Shown here: in pieces, positions 30,440 to 38,979 of the stretch
How positions within the stretch are numbered: the stretch's first letter is position 1
How the letters are laid out: each line of letters opens with the position of its first letter
Assembly (NCBI GenBank): GCA_963848495.1
Contig: CAWKDV010000002.1
Span: 1,240,001-1,304,000, forward strand
Direction of reading: 5' to 3'
Source of the DNA: JAICJR01 sp963848495
GTDB lineage: Bacteria > Actinomycetota > Thermoleophilia > Solirubrobacterales > Thermoleophilaceae
DNA length: 64,000 bases
Translations under genes and position numbers: made by a program
Notes under the pieces: model-generated
Told to the model about the DNA's origin: nothing
Database searches by the model: none
The model's input: the letters and a program-made list of their open reading frames with translations, nothing else

Positions 30440-31273
30440 GTGGCGTCGTCCCTCCCAGAGCTCTCCTCCGGCGAGCCCGAGACTCTCCCCAGTCCGCGCC
30501 GGACGACGCTGGTCGACGCGAGTCGGCGAGGCGGACTCTCAGGTGAGTTGGAGGAGAGGTTGCCCGGCCTCTCGATAGTGCTGCCCTGCTTCAACGAGGA
30601 AGGCAACCTTGCCGAGGTGGTGCGCGGCGCGCTGAGCGCCGCCGGCGGCGTGACGAAGCACTACGAGGTCGTGATCGTCGACGACGGCTCGACCGACGGC
30701 ACGGCCGAGATCGGCGCCGCGCTGGCTGAGCGGCACTCGCGCGTGCGCTTCGTGATGCACCTGACCAATCGCGGCTACGGCGCGGCCGTCCGCACCGGCA
30801 TCGCAGCCTGTCGGATGCCGTACGTGCTGCTCACGGACGCCGACCTCCAGTTCGATCTAGGCGAGTTGGAGGGCTTCCTGCCGCGCCTGGAAGAGGCGGA
30901 CGTGGTGGTGGGGTACAGGCTACGGCGGAACGATCCGCCCTCCCGCCGCCTCGCCGCCTCCGGCTGGAACTGGCTCGTGCGTGTGCTCTACGGCCTGCCC
31001 TTCAAGGACGTGGACTGCGCCTTCAAGCTGTTCCCGCGCGAGCTGCTGCAGGGCCTCGACCTGAGCTCGAGCGGCGCCGTGTTCAGCACCGAGCTCCTCG
31101 TCAGGGCGCGCGCGAGCGGCGCGAGCCTGGCCGAGGTCGGCGTCCACCACTTCCCGCGCGTCTCCGGCAGGGCGAGCGGAGGCAGCCCGCGCGTGGTGGT
31201 GCGGGCGTTCCGGGAGCTCGCCCGGCTTCACCCCTCGCTGCATCGGGCGGCGGCGCGGGTCGACCTGAGCTGA
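30440..31273 (+). CDS. Family 2 glycosyltransferase (polyprenol-phosphate sugar transferase type)
   Basis: A 277-residue GT-A glycosyltransferase. LSIVLPCFNEEGNLAEVV opens the nucleotide-binding fold near residue 44, VVIVDDGSTDGTAEI follows, and YVLLTDADLQFDLGEL has the DxD-like metal site; KDVDCAFKLFPRELL is typical of dolichol-phosphate mannose synthase-like enzymes. There are no C-terminal membrane helices. The first 40 residues after GTG 30440 are low-complexity and may not all be translated. It is coupled (TGATG) to a GT39 membrane glycosyltransferase, which uses polyprenyl-phosphate sugars, so the two likely form a donor-maker and donor-user pair. Confidence 0.88.
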   Translation: MASSLPELSSGEPETLPSPRRTTLVDASRRGGLSGELEERLPGLSIVLPCFNEEGNLAEVVRGALSAAGGVTKHYEVVIVDDGSTDGTAEIGAALAERHSRVRFVMHLTNRGYGAAVRTGIAACRMPYVLLTDADLQFDLGELEGFLPRLEEADVVVGYRLRRNDPPSRRLAASGWNWLVRVLYGLPFKDVDCAFKLFPRELLQGLDLSSSGAVFSTELLVRARASGASLAEVGVHHFPRVSGRASGGSPRVVVRAFRELARLHPSLHRAAARVDLS

Positions 31274-33234
31274 TGGGGCCGGCAACGCTGCGGCGGCCCC
31301 GCCGGCTGCCGCTGACGCTGCCCGCCGCGCTGCCGGCGCTGCCTGCGCCGCCCGCCCTCGCCCGCTCGCCGCTCTGGGGCGCGATCGGACTCACGCTGCT
31401 CGCCGCGCACTTCCGGCTGGGCGGCCTCTCGCACAGCCCCGAGAGCTGGTTCTACGACGCCGCCGTGCGCAGCATGAGCCTGTCCTGGCACAACTTCTTC
31501 TTCGGCGCCTTCGATCCCTCGGGCGCGCTGGCGGTGGACAAGCCGCCCGTCGACCTCTGGCTCCAGGTGGCGAGCGTGAAGCTGTTCGGCTTCAGCGCGC
31601 GCTCGCTGGTGCTGCCGGCGGCGATCGCGGGAACGATCGCGGTGCCGCTGCTCTACGACGCGGTGCGGCGGCTGTTCGGAACCGTGGCGGGCCTGTGCGC
31701 CGGGGCGGCGCTGGCGGTCATGCCGGTGTCCGTCGTGGCCTCCCGCAGCGACGCGCTCGACTCGCTGATGATGATGCTCGCGCTGCTCGCCTTCTGGCTC
31801 GTGGTGGTCGCCGTCCAGCGCGGCCGCGCGCGCTACCTCTACCTGGCCGCGGTGGTGATGGGGCTCGACTTCAACGTCAAGCTGTTCGAGGCGCTGGTGC
31901 CGCTGCCGGCGATCGCGCTCCTGTACCTGCTCGCCTCACGCGAGGGGGTGCGCCGGAGGATCGAGCACCTCGCCGCCGCGGGCGCGCTGTTCGTGGCGGT
32001 GTCGATCTCGTGGGCGGCCGCGGTTTCGCTCAGCCCGGCTCACTCGCGCCCGTTCCCGATCGGCTCGACCGACGGCAGCGTCTGGAACGTGATCGTCGTC
32101 TACAACGGGCTCAACCGCCTGAGCCCGCCGGCGAGCACGGCGGCCGTGCACACCCACAGCTCGAAGCTGGGGCTCTTGACCGGCACGCCGGGCGCGCACC
32201 TCGCGCCCGAGCTCGTCGCCTCCGTGATGCTCGGCCTGCTCGCGCTGATCGCCTGCGCCCGCCTGCGCGGCGCGGCCCGCACGAGGCGGGCGGCGGTGGC
32301 CGCGCTCGCGGTCTGGCTCCTCACCGGTCTCGTGCTCTTCGGGCACATGACGAACCTGCGTGTGCGCTACCTCGAGGCGTTCACCCCGGCCGTGGCAGCG
32401 GTGCTCGGCATCGGGGTGGCGCTGCTCGCGGCCGCCGCGGCGCGGGGGAAGATTGCGGCCGCCGCGGCGCTCGCGGTAGGGCTCGTCGCCTCACCGCTGG
32501 TGTTGCAGCGCCTCACCACGCCGCCTGCGGCTGGGCCGAGCCCACTCGCCACCGCCGCGGGCGTCGCGGCGGCCGCAATCGCAGTCGTCGCCGTGGCCGT
32601 TCCGCGGCTCGCGCCGGGCGCGCGCCGCCTGGCGCGCCACGCGGCGATCCCCGTTGCCGCGCTGGCGCTCGTATCGCTGCTGGCCCAGCCCGCCGGCAGC
32701 TCGGCTCGGGCGGTGCGCCAGCACCAGTCGGACGCCGGCATCGGCTCGCCGCTGCCGGCGGCCAAGGAGGTGGCGCTCGAGCGCTGGCTGCACGCTCACC
32801 GAGGCTCGAGCCGCTATGAGGTGGCGGCCGCGGCGCCCGCCAAGGTGGCCAAGCTGATCGCCCACGACGCTCAGCCGGTGCTGGTGCTGACGAGCTACAG
32901 GGGCCGCGCGGCCGTGACCGTGCCGGCCCTGCGTGCGGACGTGCTGGCCGGGCGGGTGCGCTGGGTCGTGATGGACCACCGCTGCACACCGTCCACGCCC
33001 GCGGGCTGCGCTGCTCCCGTGATGTGGGTGGAACAGCACGGCCGCGACGTCACACGGGCGGCCGGCATCCCCGGCCACGGCGTGCTGTTCGAGGTCTCGC
33101 CTGCGACGCTCAGGGCGCCAGCGAGTGCGTCCGGAAGAACGACCACACGGCTGAGGCGGCCGAAATCGGCGCGGTCGGCGCGACATCGGCGGGGGTCGCA
33201 CCCGGCCAAGCGTGCCCGCCGCCGTAGATCTTGA
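31273..33234 (+). CDS. GT39/ArnT-like polyprenyl-phosphate-dependent membrane glycosyltransferase
   Basis: A 653-residue protein with about 12 hydrophobic helices. After a proline-rich start, YDAAVRSMSLSWHNFFFG and GALAVDKPPVDLWLQVAS are the first-loop motifs of the PMT/ArnT superfamily, and MPVSVVASRSDALDSLMM follows. Residues beyond about 560 form an extracytoplasmic domain (YEVAAAAPAKVAKLIAHD). Such enzymes move a sugar from a lipid carrier to a protein or glycan outside the membrane. Its start overlaps the GT2 stop by one base. The last 41 codons overlap the convergent esterase gene by 125 bp and encode an Arg-rich tail, unusual for this family. Confidence 0.88.
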   Translation: MGPATLRRPRRLPLTLPAALPALPAPPALARSPLWGAIGLTLLAAHFRLGGLSHSPESWFYDAAVRSMSLSWHNFFFGAFDPSGALAVDKPPVDLWLQVASVKLFGFSARSLVLPAAIAGTIAVPLLYDAVRRLFGTVAGLCAGAALAVMPVSVVASRSDALDSLMMMLALLAFWLVVVAVQRGRARYLYLAAVVMGLDFNVKLFEALVPLPAIALLYLLASREGVRRRIEHLAAAGALFVAVSISWAAAVSLSPAHSRPFPIGSTDGSVWNVIVVYNGLNRLSPPASTAAVHTHSSKLGLLTGTPGAHLAPELVASVMLGLLALIACARLRGAARTRRAAVAALAVWLLTGLVLFGHMTNLRVRYLEAFTPAVAAVLGIGVALLAAAAARGKIAAAAALAVGLVASPLVLQRLTTPPAAGPSPLATAAGVAAAAIAVVAVAVPRLAPGARRLARHAAIPVAALALVSLLAQPAGSSARAVRQHQSDAGIGSPLPAAKEVALERWLHAHRGSSRYEVAAAAPAKVAKLIAHDAQPVLVLTSYRGRAAVTVPALRADVLAGRVRWVVMDHRCTPSTPAGCAAPVMWVEQHGRDVTRAAGIPGHGVLFEVSPATLRAPASASGRTTTRLRRPKSARSARHRRGSHPAKRARRRRS

Positions 33235-34042
33235 GGTGCTCGACCTGCGTTCCATCGGCACAGGGCGACCACAGGTACTCCTCGGTGCCGGGCCCGTAGC
33301 GATGCTGCTGAGGGTTGCCGGCACAGCGGTCGAAGCCGCGCCACTGGGCGAGGAAGCCCGGCACGCTGCCCGCGCCGTTCGGGGGACGGCCCTTGTAGGG
33401 CACGACCGTGTCGGCGGTGCCGTGGATCTCGAGCACCGACAGGTGGTGCTGCGGCCGGCAGCGGTCGAGCGTGCTGTAGCCGCCCGCGACGGGCGCGATC
33501 GCCGCCAGGCGCGAGCTGAGCTCGCAGCCCATGCGGGCGGCCATCCCGCCGCCGTTGGAGACGCCGGTGGCGTAGGTGCGCGCGGCGTCGACGCAGGCGA
33601 GCGTCTCCGCGCGATCCAGAAGCTGCTCCACGAACTGGAGATCGGCGGGGCCGCCCGCGTCCTCCTCGGCGAGCACCCAGCGTCGGTGCGGCCGGGCGGC
33701 GCTGGGGAACACGGCCAGGAAGCCCTGCGAGTCGGACAGCTTCTGGAGGCCCGAGTAGGCCGCCATGAAGCTGCCGGTGCCGCCCGCGCCGTGGAACGCC
33801 AGCACGACGGGCAGCGCCTGGCCCGTGCGCGCGGTCTTGGGCACGTGCACCACGGCAGAGCGCGGCACGCCGGCGATCGTCATCTGCACATAGACGTTGC
33901 CGTGCCTTGGCGCGGTGGCGCACACGCCCTGCCTGGGCGGGGTGCCGCCGGTGGGCGCATTGGCCGGTTGGGCTGCCACGAGCAAAGCGGCCGCCAGGAT
34001 GGCGGCCAGCGAAAGGAGTGTGTTCCGGAGCAATGTCCGCAT
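33110..34042 (-). CDS. Secreted polyhydroxybutyrate-depolymerase-like esterase (LpqC family)
   Basis: A 310-residue alpha/beta hydrolase starting at ATG 34042, which gives a clean signal peptide (MRTLLRNTLLSLAAILAAAL, cleavage near AQPANA); an ATG ten codons earlier is also open. The oxyanion region is VVLAFHGAGGTGSF, the nucleophile elbow GVSNGGGMAA, the acid IHGTADTVVPY and the catalytic histidine YGGGHAWPG. This order matches the LpqC/feruloyl-esterase/PHB-depolymerase group, so the substrate may be an extracellular polyester or aryl ester. It diverges from a two-component regulator and converges on the GT39 gene with a 125-bp overlap. Confidence 0.88.
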   Translation of the reverse strand: MRTLLRNTLLSLAAILAAALLVAAQPANAPTGGTPPRQGVCATAPRHGNVYVQMTIAGVPRSAVVHVPKTARTGQALPVVLAFHGAGGTGSFMAAYSGLQKLSDSQGFLAVFPSAARPHRRWVLAEEDAGGPADLQFVEQLLDRAETLACVDAARTYATGVSNGGGMAARMGCELSSRLAAIAPVAGGYSTLDRCRPQHHLSVLEIHGTADTVVPYKGRPPNGAGSVPGFLAQWRGFDRCAGNPQQHRYGPGTEEYLWSPCADGTQVEHLKIYGGGHAWPGATPADVAPTAPISAASAVWSFFRTHSLAP

Positions 34043-34072
34043 CGTTCGGCCTCTCAACGCAACACCCGACAC

Positions 34073-34078
34073 TAGCCT
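34073..34078 (+). promoter_or_regulatory. -10 box (TAGCCT) of the response regulator gene
   Basis: TAGCCT ends 8 bp before GTG 34087, consistent with a leaderless transcript for the two-component regulator. Confidence 0.4.
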
Positions 34079-34086
34079 TAGGTCCG

Positions 34087-34788
34087 GTGGTCACGCAGGC
34101 GCCCCTCAAAATCCTGGTCGTCGACGACGAATCCCCGCTGCGCGAGACGCTCAGGCAGTCTTTCACCCGCGAGGGCCACACGGTGATGGCCGTGGCGGAT
34201 GGGCGCTCGGCGATCGACCGCGCCAGCACCGACCAGTTCGACATCGTCCTGCTCGACGTGGCGCTCGGCCCGGGCCCGGACGGCTACGAGGTATGCCGGA
34301 CCCTGCGCACCAGGCGCAACGTGGTGCCGATCATCATGCTCACCGCGCTCGACAGCGAGGCCGACGCGGTGCTGGGGCTCGAGGCGGGCGCCGACGACTA
34401 CGTGACCAAGCCGTTCGGGCTGGCCGAGCTGCGCAGCCGCATCCGCGCGGTGCTGCGGCGGGCGGACCCGCGCACGTTCGGGAACCAGGTGGCCACCGCG
34501 GGCCGCGTGACGCTCGACCGCGCCAACCGCGAGGTGCAGGTCGAGGGCAACCCCGTGAGCCTCACGTTCTCCGAGTTCGAGCTGCTCAACGCCCTGATGG
34601 GGGAGCCCGGGCGTCTGTTCAGCCGCCAGGAGCTGCTCCGCGCCATCTGGGGCGACAGCGCCTACAGGGACCCGCGCGCGATCGACGTGCACGTCCGCCA
34701 CCTGCGCGAGAAGCTCGAGGAGCGGCCCGACACGCCGAACCTGATCATCACCGTGCGCGGCGCCGGCTACCGCCTTAACGTTCCATAA
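34087..34788 (+). CDS. OmpR/PhoB-family response regulator
   Basis: A 233-residue DNA-binding regulator. The receiver domain shows LVVDDESPL (acidic pocket), FDIVLLDVAL with the phospho-acceptor aspartate, and DDYVTKPFG with the conserved lysine. The C-terminal winged helix has LTFSEFELLNALMGEPG and RAIDVHVRHLREKLE, ending VRGAGYRLN. I start it at GTG 34087; the open frame extends 60 codons upstream but that part overlaps the divergent esterase signal peptide. The partner kinase follows after a 164-bp palindromic spacer, so the pair may not be expressed equally. Confidence 0.93.
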   Translation: MVTQAPLKILVVDDESPLRETLRQSFTREGHTVMAVADGRSAIDRASTDQFDIVLLDVALGPGPDGYEVCRTLRTRRNVVPIIMLTALDSEADAVLGLEAGADDYVTKPFGLAELRSRIRAVLRRADPRTFGNQVATAGRVTLDRANREVQVEGNPVSLTFSEFELLNALMGEPGRLFSRQELLRAIWGDSAYRDPRAIDVHVRHLREKLEERPDTPNLIITVRGAGYRLNVP

Positions 34789-34790
34789 GT

Positions 34791-34945
34791 GGTCGCCTCC
34801 GTAAATACGCTCGCGTTCGGCGGCTGTGAACCTTCGCCTGGTCGCACCCGCGATGCTCACGAATGCTCTGCATTCGCTGCGCTCGCGTGCGCAGCCATGC
34901 TCGGTTCTCGCTTGCCGAGCCGCGACCGTATTTCCGTCGGAGACC
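34791..34945. repeat. Long palindromic element between response regulator and kinase
   Basis: The spacer folds on itself along its whole length. The outer arms 34791-34815 and 34921-34945 share GGTC and AAATACGnTCGCG in inverted orientation; the next 18 bp on each side (34816-34833 and 34903-34920) match at about 12 positions; the apex is a small hairpin, GAATGC-TCT-GCATTC, at 34861-34875. Minor hairpins (GCTGCGC/GCGCAGC, CTCGG/CCGAG) lie inside. It could be a MITE-like or REP-like element, or an RNA structure that tunes expression of the downstream kinase. Confidence 0.7.
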
Positions 34946-34952
34946 ACTAGCC

Positions 34953-36392
34953 ATGTTTCGCAGGCTGCCAGTGCTCGGGCTTCGCGGGCGGCTGGTGGCG
35001 GCCCTGATCCTGACGAGCGCCGTGGCCCTCGGAGTGGCGGCGGTGACGTTGCTGCCGCCACTCGAGCGCAACCTCCGCAGCGAGGAGCTGAGCACGCTGC
35101 GGGACACCGCGATCGCGTCGCGGCCGACGTTCGAGGACCTGGAGCAGCGCCAGGTGTCCGCGTCCTCGCCGCGCCTCGAGCGCCTGGCGGACGCGCTCGA
35201 GCGCCGCACCGGCGCGCGCGTGCTCCTGTTCGACGAGCAGGGGCAGCTGGTGATCGACACCAACCCGCACCAGCCCGACGACTTCAAGGACGTGCCGGCG
35301 GTGCTCGGGAAGTCCAAGCCGGTGACCGGAGTGAAGACGAACTCGTCGGGCACCGACGTCGGCAGGGTGGCGATACCGCTCTCGATCGACGGCCACCGCT
35401 ACGTGCTCGCGCTGCGCCGCCAGCTCGACGCCGCCAAGGTCGGGACGCACGTCGTCAGGCGCGCGTTCACCACCGCGGCGCTGGTCGGCCTGGGAGTGGC
35501 GCTGCTGCTCGGCCTCGGGATCGCCACCACGCTGCTGCGCCGGCTGCGGCGGCTGCGCTACGCCACGCTGATGCTGGCCGACCGCGGTCTCGACTCCGAG
35601 CTCGCCACCGACACGGCCCGCGACGAGGTAGGCGACCTCGGCCGCGCCTTCACCATCATGCAGGCGAGGCTGCGCGAGCAGGAGCACGCGCGCCGCGCGT
35701 TCGTGGCCACCGCGTCGCATGAGCTGCGCACGCCGCTCACCTCGCTGCGGGCCATGCTCGAGCTGCTCGAGGAGGACCTGCAGGGCGACCCGCCCGACCT
35801 GGCCGACGCCCGCCGGCAGGTGTCCGAGGCGCGCGTCCAGTCCGACCGGCTGGCGGGCCTCGCCGCCGACCTGCTCGACCTGAGCCGCATCGACGCCGAC
35901 GTGAGCCTGCGCAGCGAGCCTGTGGAGCTCTGCGAGCTGGCGCGCGCCGTGGCCGCCGAGTTCGGCGAGCGCGTGAGGCTCGAGGAACCGCCCGGCGCCT
36001 GCTGGGCCATGGGCGATCCGGGGGCGGTGGCGCGCACGCTGCGCATCCTGGTGGACAACGCGCTGCGCTTCGCGCCTCCTGACGAGCCGCCGCTCCTGCG
36101 GCTCGACTGCGGCGGCGGCGGGCCCCGCCTGTTGGCCGTCAGCGACCGCGGCCCCGGCGTGCCCGAGAACGAGCGCGAGCTGATCTTCGAGCGCTTCCAG
36201 CGCGGCAGCTCGACGGGGGGCGAGGCGGGCTTCGGCCTGGGCCTCGCCATCGGGCGCGAGCTGGCGGAGCGCATGGGGGGCTCGCTGACGCTCGAGCCGC
36301 TCGAGCCGGGAGCGCGCTTCGTGCTCCGGCTTGCCGCCGCTCCGGAGCTGGCTGATTTAACGGAAATCCAACGTGACGAGGTGCCCGGTTAA
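34953..36392 (+). CDS. Membrane sensor histidine kinase
   Basis: A 479-residue kinase, the probable partner of the upstream regulator. It has a first membrane helix (LRGRLVAALILTSAVALGVA), an extracytoplasmic sensor of about 120 residues, a second helix (TTAALVGLGVALLLGLGIA), a HAMP linker, the H box FVATASHELRTPLTSLRAML, the N box RILVDNALRFAPP, and G boxes AVSDRGPGVPE and GFGLGLAIGREL. I start at ATG 34953 because the membrane helix follows directly; an ATG at 34863 would read through the palindromic spacer. The sensed signal is unknown. Confidence 0.93.
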   Translation: MFRRLPVLGLRGRLVAALILTSAVALGVAAVTLLPPLERNLRSEELSTLRDTAIASRPTFEDLEQRQVSASSPRLERLADALERRTGARVLLFDEQGQLVIDTNPHQPDDFKDVPAVLGKSKPVTGVKTNSSGTDVGRVAIPLSIDGHRYVLALRRQLDAAKVGTHVVRRAFTTAALVGLGVALLLGLGIATTLLRRLRRLRYATLMLADRGLDSELATDTARDEVGDLGRAFTIMQARLREQEHARRAFVATASHELRTPLTSLRAMLELLEEDLQGDPPDLADARRQVSEARVQSDRLAGLAADLLDLSRIDADVSLRSEPVELCELARAVAAEFGERVRLEEPPGACWAMGDPGAVARTLRILVDNALRFAPPDEPPLLRLDCGGGGPRLLAVSDRGPGVPENERELIFERFQRGSSTGGEAGFGLGLAIGRELAERMGGSLTLEPLEPGARFVLRLAAAPELADLTEIQRDEVPG

Positions 36393-36416
36393 CCCATCCG
36401 CGGCGACCCTACGCGA

Positions 36417-37205
36417 GTGGAACGGGACGAGTTCCAGGCGATCCTCGATCACGAGGAACGCCACTGGTGGTACCGCGGTCGCCTGCGGATAGTGCTCCGT
36501 GAGGTGGAGCGGCTGGCCATACCGCCGGGCGCCCGCATACTCGACGCAGGCTGTGGTTCAGGCCGTGTGCTCGACGAGCTGGCGCGATTCGGCCGGGTGA
36601 GCGGGGTGGATCTCAGTTCGGATGCTGTGGCGGCGGCCTCGGCTCGGGGGCACGCAAGGGTCTCGCGTGCGCCCATCGAGGAGCTGCCCTTTCCGGACTC
36701 GAGTTTCCACCTCGTCACCTGCCTCGACGTGATCGAGCACATCCGGGACGATCGGCACGCGTTGCGCGAGCTGTTCCGCGTCACCCGTCCGGGCGGGCAC
36801 CTGCTGGTCACGGTGCCGGCCTACCAGGCGCTGTGGTCGGCGCACGACGAGCGCAACGAGCACCGGCGCCGCTACCGGCGCGGAAGCCTGCGCGCCGTCG
36901 CGGCCGCGGCGGGCTGGCAGCTCGTCCGTGACACGCACTTCAACTCCCTGCTCTTGGCGCCCGCTGCGACGGTGCGCCTTGCCGGCCGGGTACGGGACGT
37001 TCGCCGGCGGTCGGAGCTCGCCCTCACTCCGCAGTGGCTGACCCCCGTACTCGAGCTGCCGCTGCGCCTCGAGGCGGCCTATCTGGGGCGTGGCGGCAGC
37101 CTGCCGGCCGGACTGTCGGTGGCGGCGGTGTTCGCCAAGCCACCGCCGCTGCGGCCGGTGCTCAGCCTCGTAAGAGAGCGCCCGCCGGCCGCCAACGTCG
37201 CCTGA
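36417..37205 (+). CDS. Class I SAM-dependent methyltransferase
   Basis: A 262-residue methyltransferase. The N-terminus DHEERHWWYRGRLRIVL is typical of a group often found with glycan genes. Motif I is ILDAGCGSGRVLDEL, the acidic end is VSGVDLSSDAV, and FHLVTCLDVIEHIRDDRHALRE and LFRVTRPGGHLLVTVPAY follow. The C-terminal third (VLELPLRLEAAYLGRGGSLPAG) is hydrophobic and may associate with the membrane. GTG 36417 starts 24 bp after the kinase stop. Substrate not determinable. Confidence 0.87.
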   Translation: MERDEFQAILDHEERHWWYRGRLRIVLREVERLAIPPGARILDAGCGSGRVLDELARFGRVSGVDLSSDAVAAASARGHARVSRAPIEELPFPDSSFHLVTCLDVIEHIRDDRHALRELFRVTRPGGHLLVTVPAYQALWSAHDERNEHRRRYRRGSLRAVAAAAGWQLVRDTHFNSLLLAPAATVRLAGRVRDVRRRSELALTPQWLTPVLELPLRLEAAYLGRGGSLPAGLSVAAVFAKPPPLRPVLSLVRERPPAANVA

Positions 37206-37230
37206 GCCCCGGTAGGGCGAGAATGGGCCA

Positions 37231-37770
37231 ATGCCAGAGGTCGTGGCGGTCCACTCAGACGCCGAGCGCGGCGTGTCGAAGCACACACGGGAGCGCATCC
37301 GGCTCGTTCCGGGGCGGGGGGTTGAGGGCGACGCCCACTTTGGCGAGACCGTGCGCCACCGCTCGCGCATGGCACGCGACCCGTCGCAGCCGAACCTGCG
37401 CCAGCTGCACCTGATCCACTCGGAGCTGCACGACGAGCTGCGCGAGGCCGGCTTCGAGGTCGAGCCGGGTCAGATGGGGGAGAACGTGACCACGCGCGGC
37501 GTCGACCTCCTCGGGCTGCCGCTCGGCACGCGGCTCCACATCGGCGACAGCGCGGTGGCCGAGCTCACCGGCCTGCGCAATCCCTGCGTGCAGCTCGAGG
37601 GCATCCAACCGGAGCTGATGGAAGCCACGCTGGAACGCGACGGCGACGGCGCGCTCGTCCGCAAGGCCGGCGTTATGGCCGTGGTGGTGGAGGGCGGCGA
37701 GGTCCGGCCGGGCGATCCGATCAGAGTCGCGCTGCCGCCGGAGCCGTACAAGCCGCTGGAGCCGGTGTGA
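37231..37770 (+). CDS. MOSC-domain protein
   Basis: A 179-residue molybdenum-cofactor-sulfurase C-terminal (MOSC) domain protein, stand-alone like YiiM. GRGVEGDAHFGETVRHRS and GQMGENVTTRGVDLLGLPLG are the family blocks and TGLRNPCVQLEG contains the conserved cysteine thought to carry sulfur or bind the cofactor. Such proteins act in metal-sulfur cofactor use or reduction of N-hydroxylated bases. Its TGA is formed inside the first unit of a heptad array that also carries the start of the next gene. Confidence 0.9.
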   Translation: MPEVVAVHSDAERGVSKHTRERIRLVPGRGVEGDAHFGETVRHRSRMARDPSQPNLRQLHLIHSELHDELREAGFEVEPGQMGENVTTRGVDLLGLPLGTRLHIGDSAVAELTGLRNPCVQLEGIQPELMEATLERDGDGALVRKAGVMAVVVEGGEVRPGDPIRVALPPEPYKPLEPV

Positions 37771-37787
37771 TCAGTGATCCGTGATCC
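37767..37787. repeat. Heptad tandem array, locus 6 (GTGATCN units)
   Basis: Three units, GTGATCA and GTGATCC x2. The first gives the MOSC stop codon (TGA 37768-37770) and the second offers GTG 37774 as the P450 start. TGA falls in all three frames across the array. Confidence 0.85.
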
Positions 37788-38979
37788 GATGTACGACACG
37801 CCCTACTTCGACCTCTCGAACCCGGCCTTCTCGCTCGCGTCGCCGGAGGTCATGGCGGCGCGCGAGCGGAGCTGGTACGCCCACACCAATTACGGACTCG
37901 CCGTGCTGCGCCACCAGGAGGTGAGCGACCTGCTGAAGGACCCGCGGTTGCGGCAGGGCAGCGCCGCCTGGCCGGCTCACAACGGGGTGGAGGGCGGGCC
38001 GTTCGTGGACTGGTGGACGGACTCGGTGCTGAACCGCGAGGGGGAGGAGCATGCGCGGCTGCGGCGGCTTCTCAGCCCGGCCTTCGCCCCGACGGTGATC
38101 CGCGGCCTCGTGCCGCGCTTCGACGTGCTGGCGGGCAAGCTGATCGACGCCTTCGCTGCCGACGGCCGCTGCGAGTTCATGTCCGCCTTCGCCACCCCGT
38201 ACGCCGCGCGTGTCACCGCGATCCTGCTCGGCCTGCCGGAGGACGAGTGGCCCCGGATCTCCCAGGCGGCGTCCACGCTGGGCCTGGCCCTCGGCGTCGG
38301 GATCCTCGACGAGCTGCCGCGGATCGAGGCGGCACTGGCGGAGCTGCTCGACTACGCCGACGGCGTGATCGCCGACCGCCGCGGCGAGCCGCGCGACGAC
38401 TTCGCCACCCGCCTCGTCCAGGCCAGCGAGGCGCCCGACGGGCTCTCGGAGCGCGAGCTCCGCGACGCGATCGTGCTGCTGATCTTCGGCGGCATCGACA
38501 CCACGCGCAACCAGCTCGGCCTGGCGCTGTGGACCTTCGCCGGCCATCCCGGCCAGTGGGAGCTGCTCCGCCGCCGCCCCGAGCTCGCGCCGCAGGCGGT
38601 GGATGAGGCGATGCGCGTGAGCCCGACCGTCACCTGGATCACGCGCGAGGCGGCCGAGGACATCGAGCTTCACGACCGCACCATCTCCGCCGGCACGACC
38701 ATTCACCTGTTCTCGCAGGCGGCGGGCACCGACCCGCGCGTGTATGGCGAGGACGCTCCCTTCGACATCGCCGCCGAGCGGGCCCGCCACTTCGGCTTCG
38801 GGCGCGGCATCCACCACTGCCTTGGCCACTACGTGGCGAAGACGGACATGACCGAGGCGCTGGCCACGCTCGCAGGCCGGCTGCCGCCGCCGCGCCTCGA
38901 CGGCGAGCCGCGCTTCCTGCCGCCGAGCGGCAACACAGGGCCGATCGAGCTGCCGCTGCGCTTCGGCCAGGTGCCCTAG
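37774..38979 (+). CDS. Cytochrome P450
   Basis: A 401-residue (or 396 from ATG 37789) soluble bacterial P450. The heme-binding loop is FGFGRGIHHCLGHYVAK near residue 350 with the cysteine thiolate, the I-helix oxygen-activation motif is FGGIDTTRN near residue 240, and the K-helix ExxR is EAMR near residue 282. The length and lack of a membrane anchor fit the ferredoxin-dependent class. No ferredoxin or ferredoxin reductase gene is next to it. GTG 37774 lies within the heptad array, so ATG 37789 is the safer start. It converges with the HD-GYP gene with a 4-bp overlap. Confidence 0.93.
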   Translation: MIRDPMYDTPYFDLSNPAFSLASPEVMAARERSWYAHTNYGLAVLRHQEVSDLLKDPRLRQGSAAWPAHNGVEGGPFVDWWTDSVLNREGEEHARLRRLLSPAFAPTVIRGLVPRFDVLAGKLIDAFAADGRCEFMSAFATPYAARVTAILLGLPEDEWPRISQAASTLGLALGVGILDELPRIEAALAELLDYADGVIADRRGEPRDDFATRLVQASEAPDGLSERELRDAIVLLIFGGIDTTRNQLGLALWTFAGHPGQWELLRRRPELAPQAVDEAMRVSPTVTWITREAAEDIELHDRTISAGTTIHLFSQAAGTDPRVYGEDAPFDIAAERARHFGFGRGIHHCLGHYVAKTDMTEALATLAGRLPPPRLDGEPRFLPPSGNTGPIELPLRFGQVP

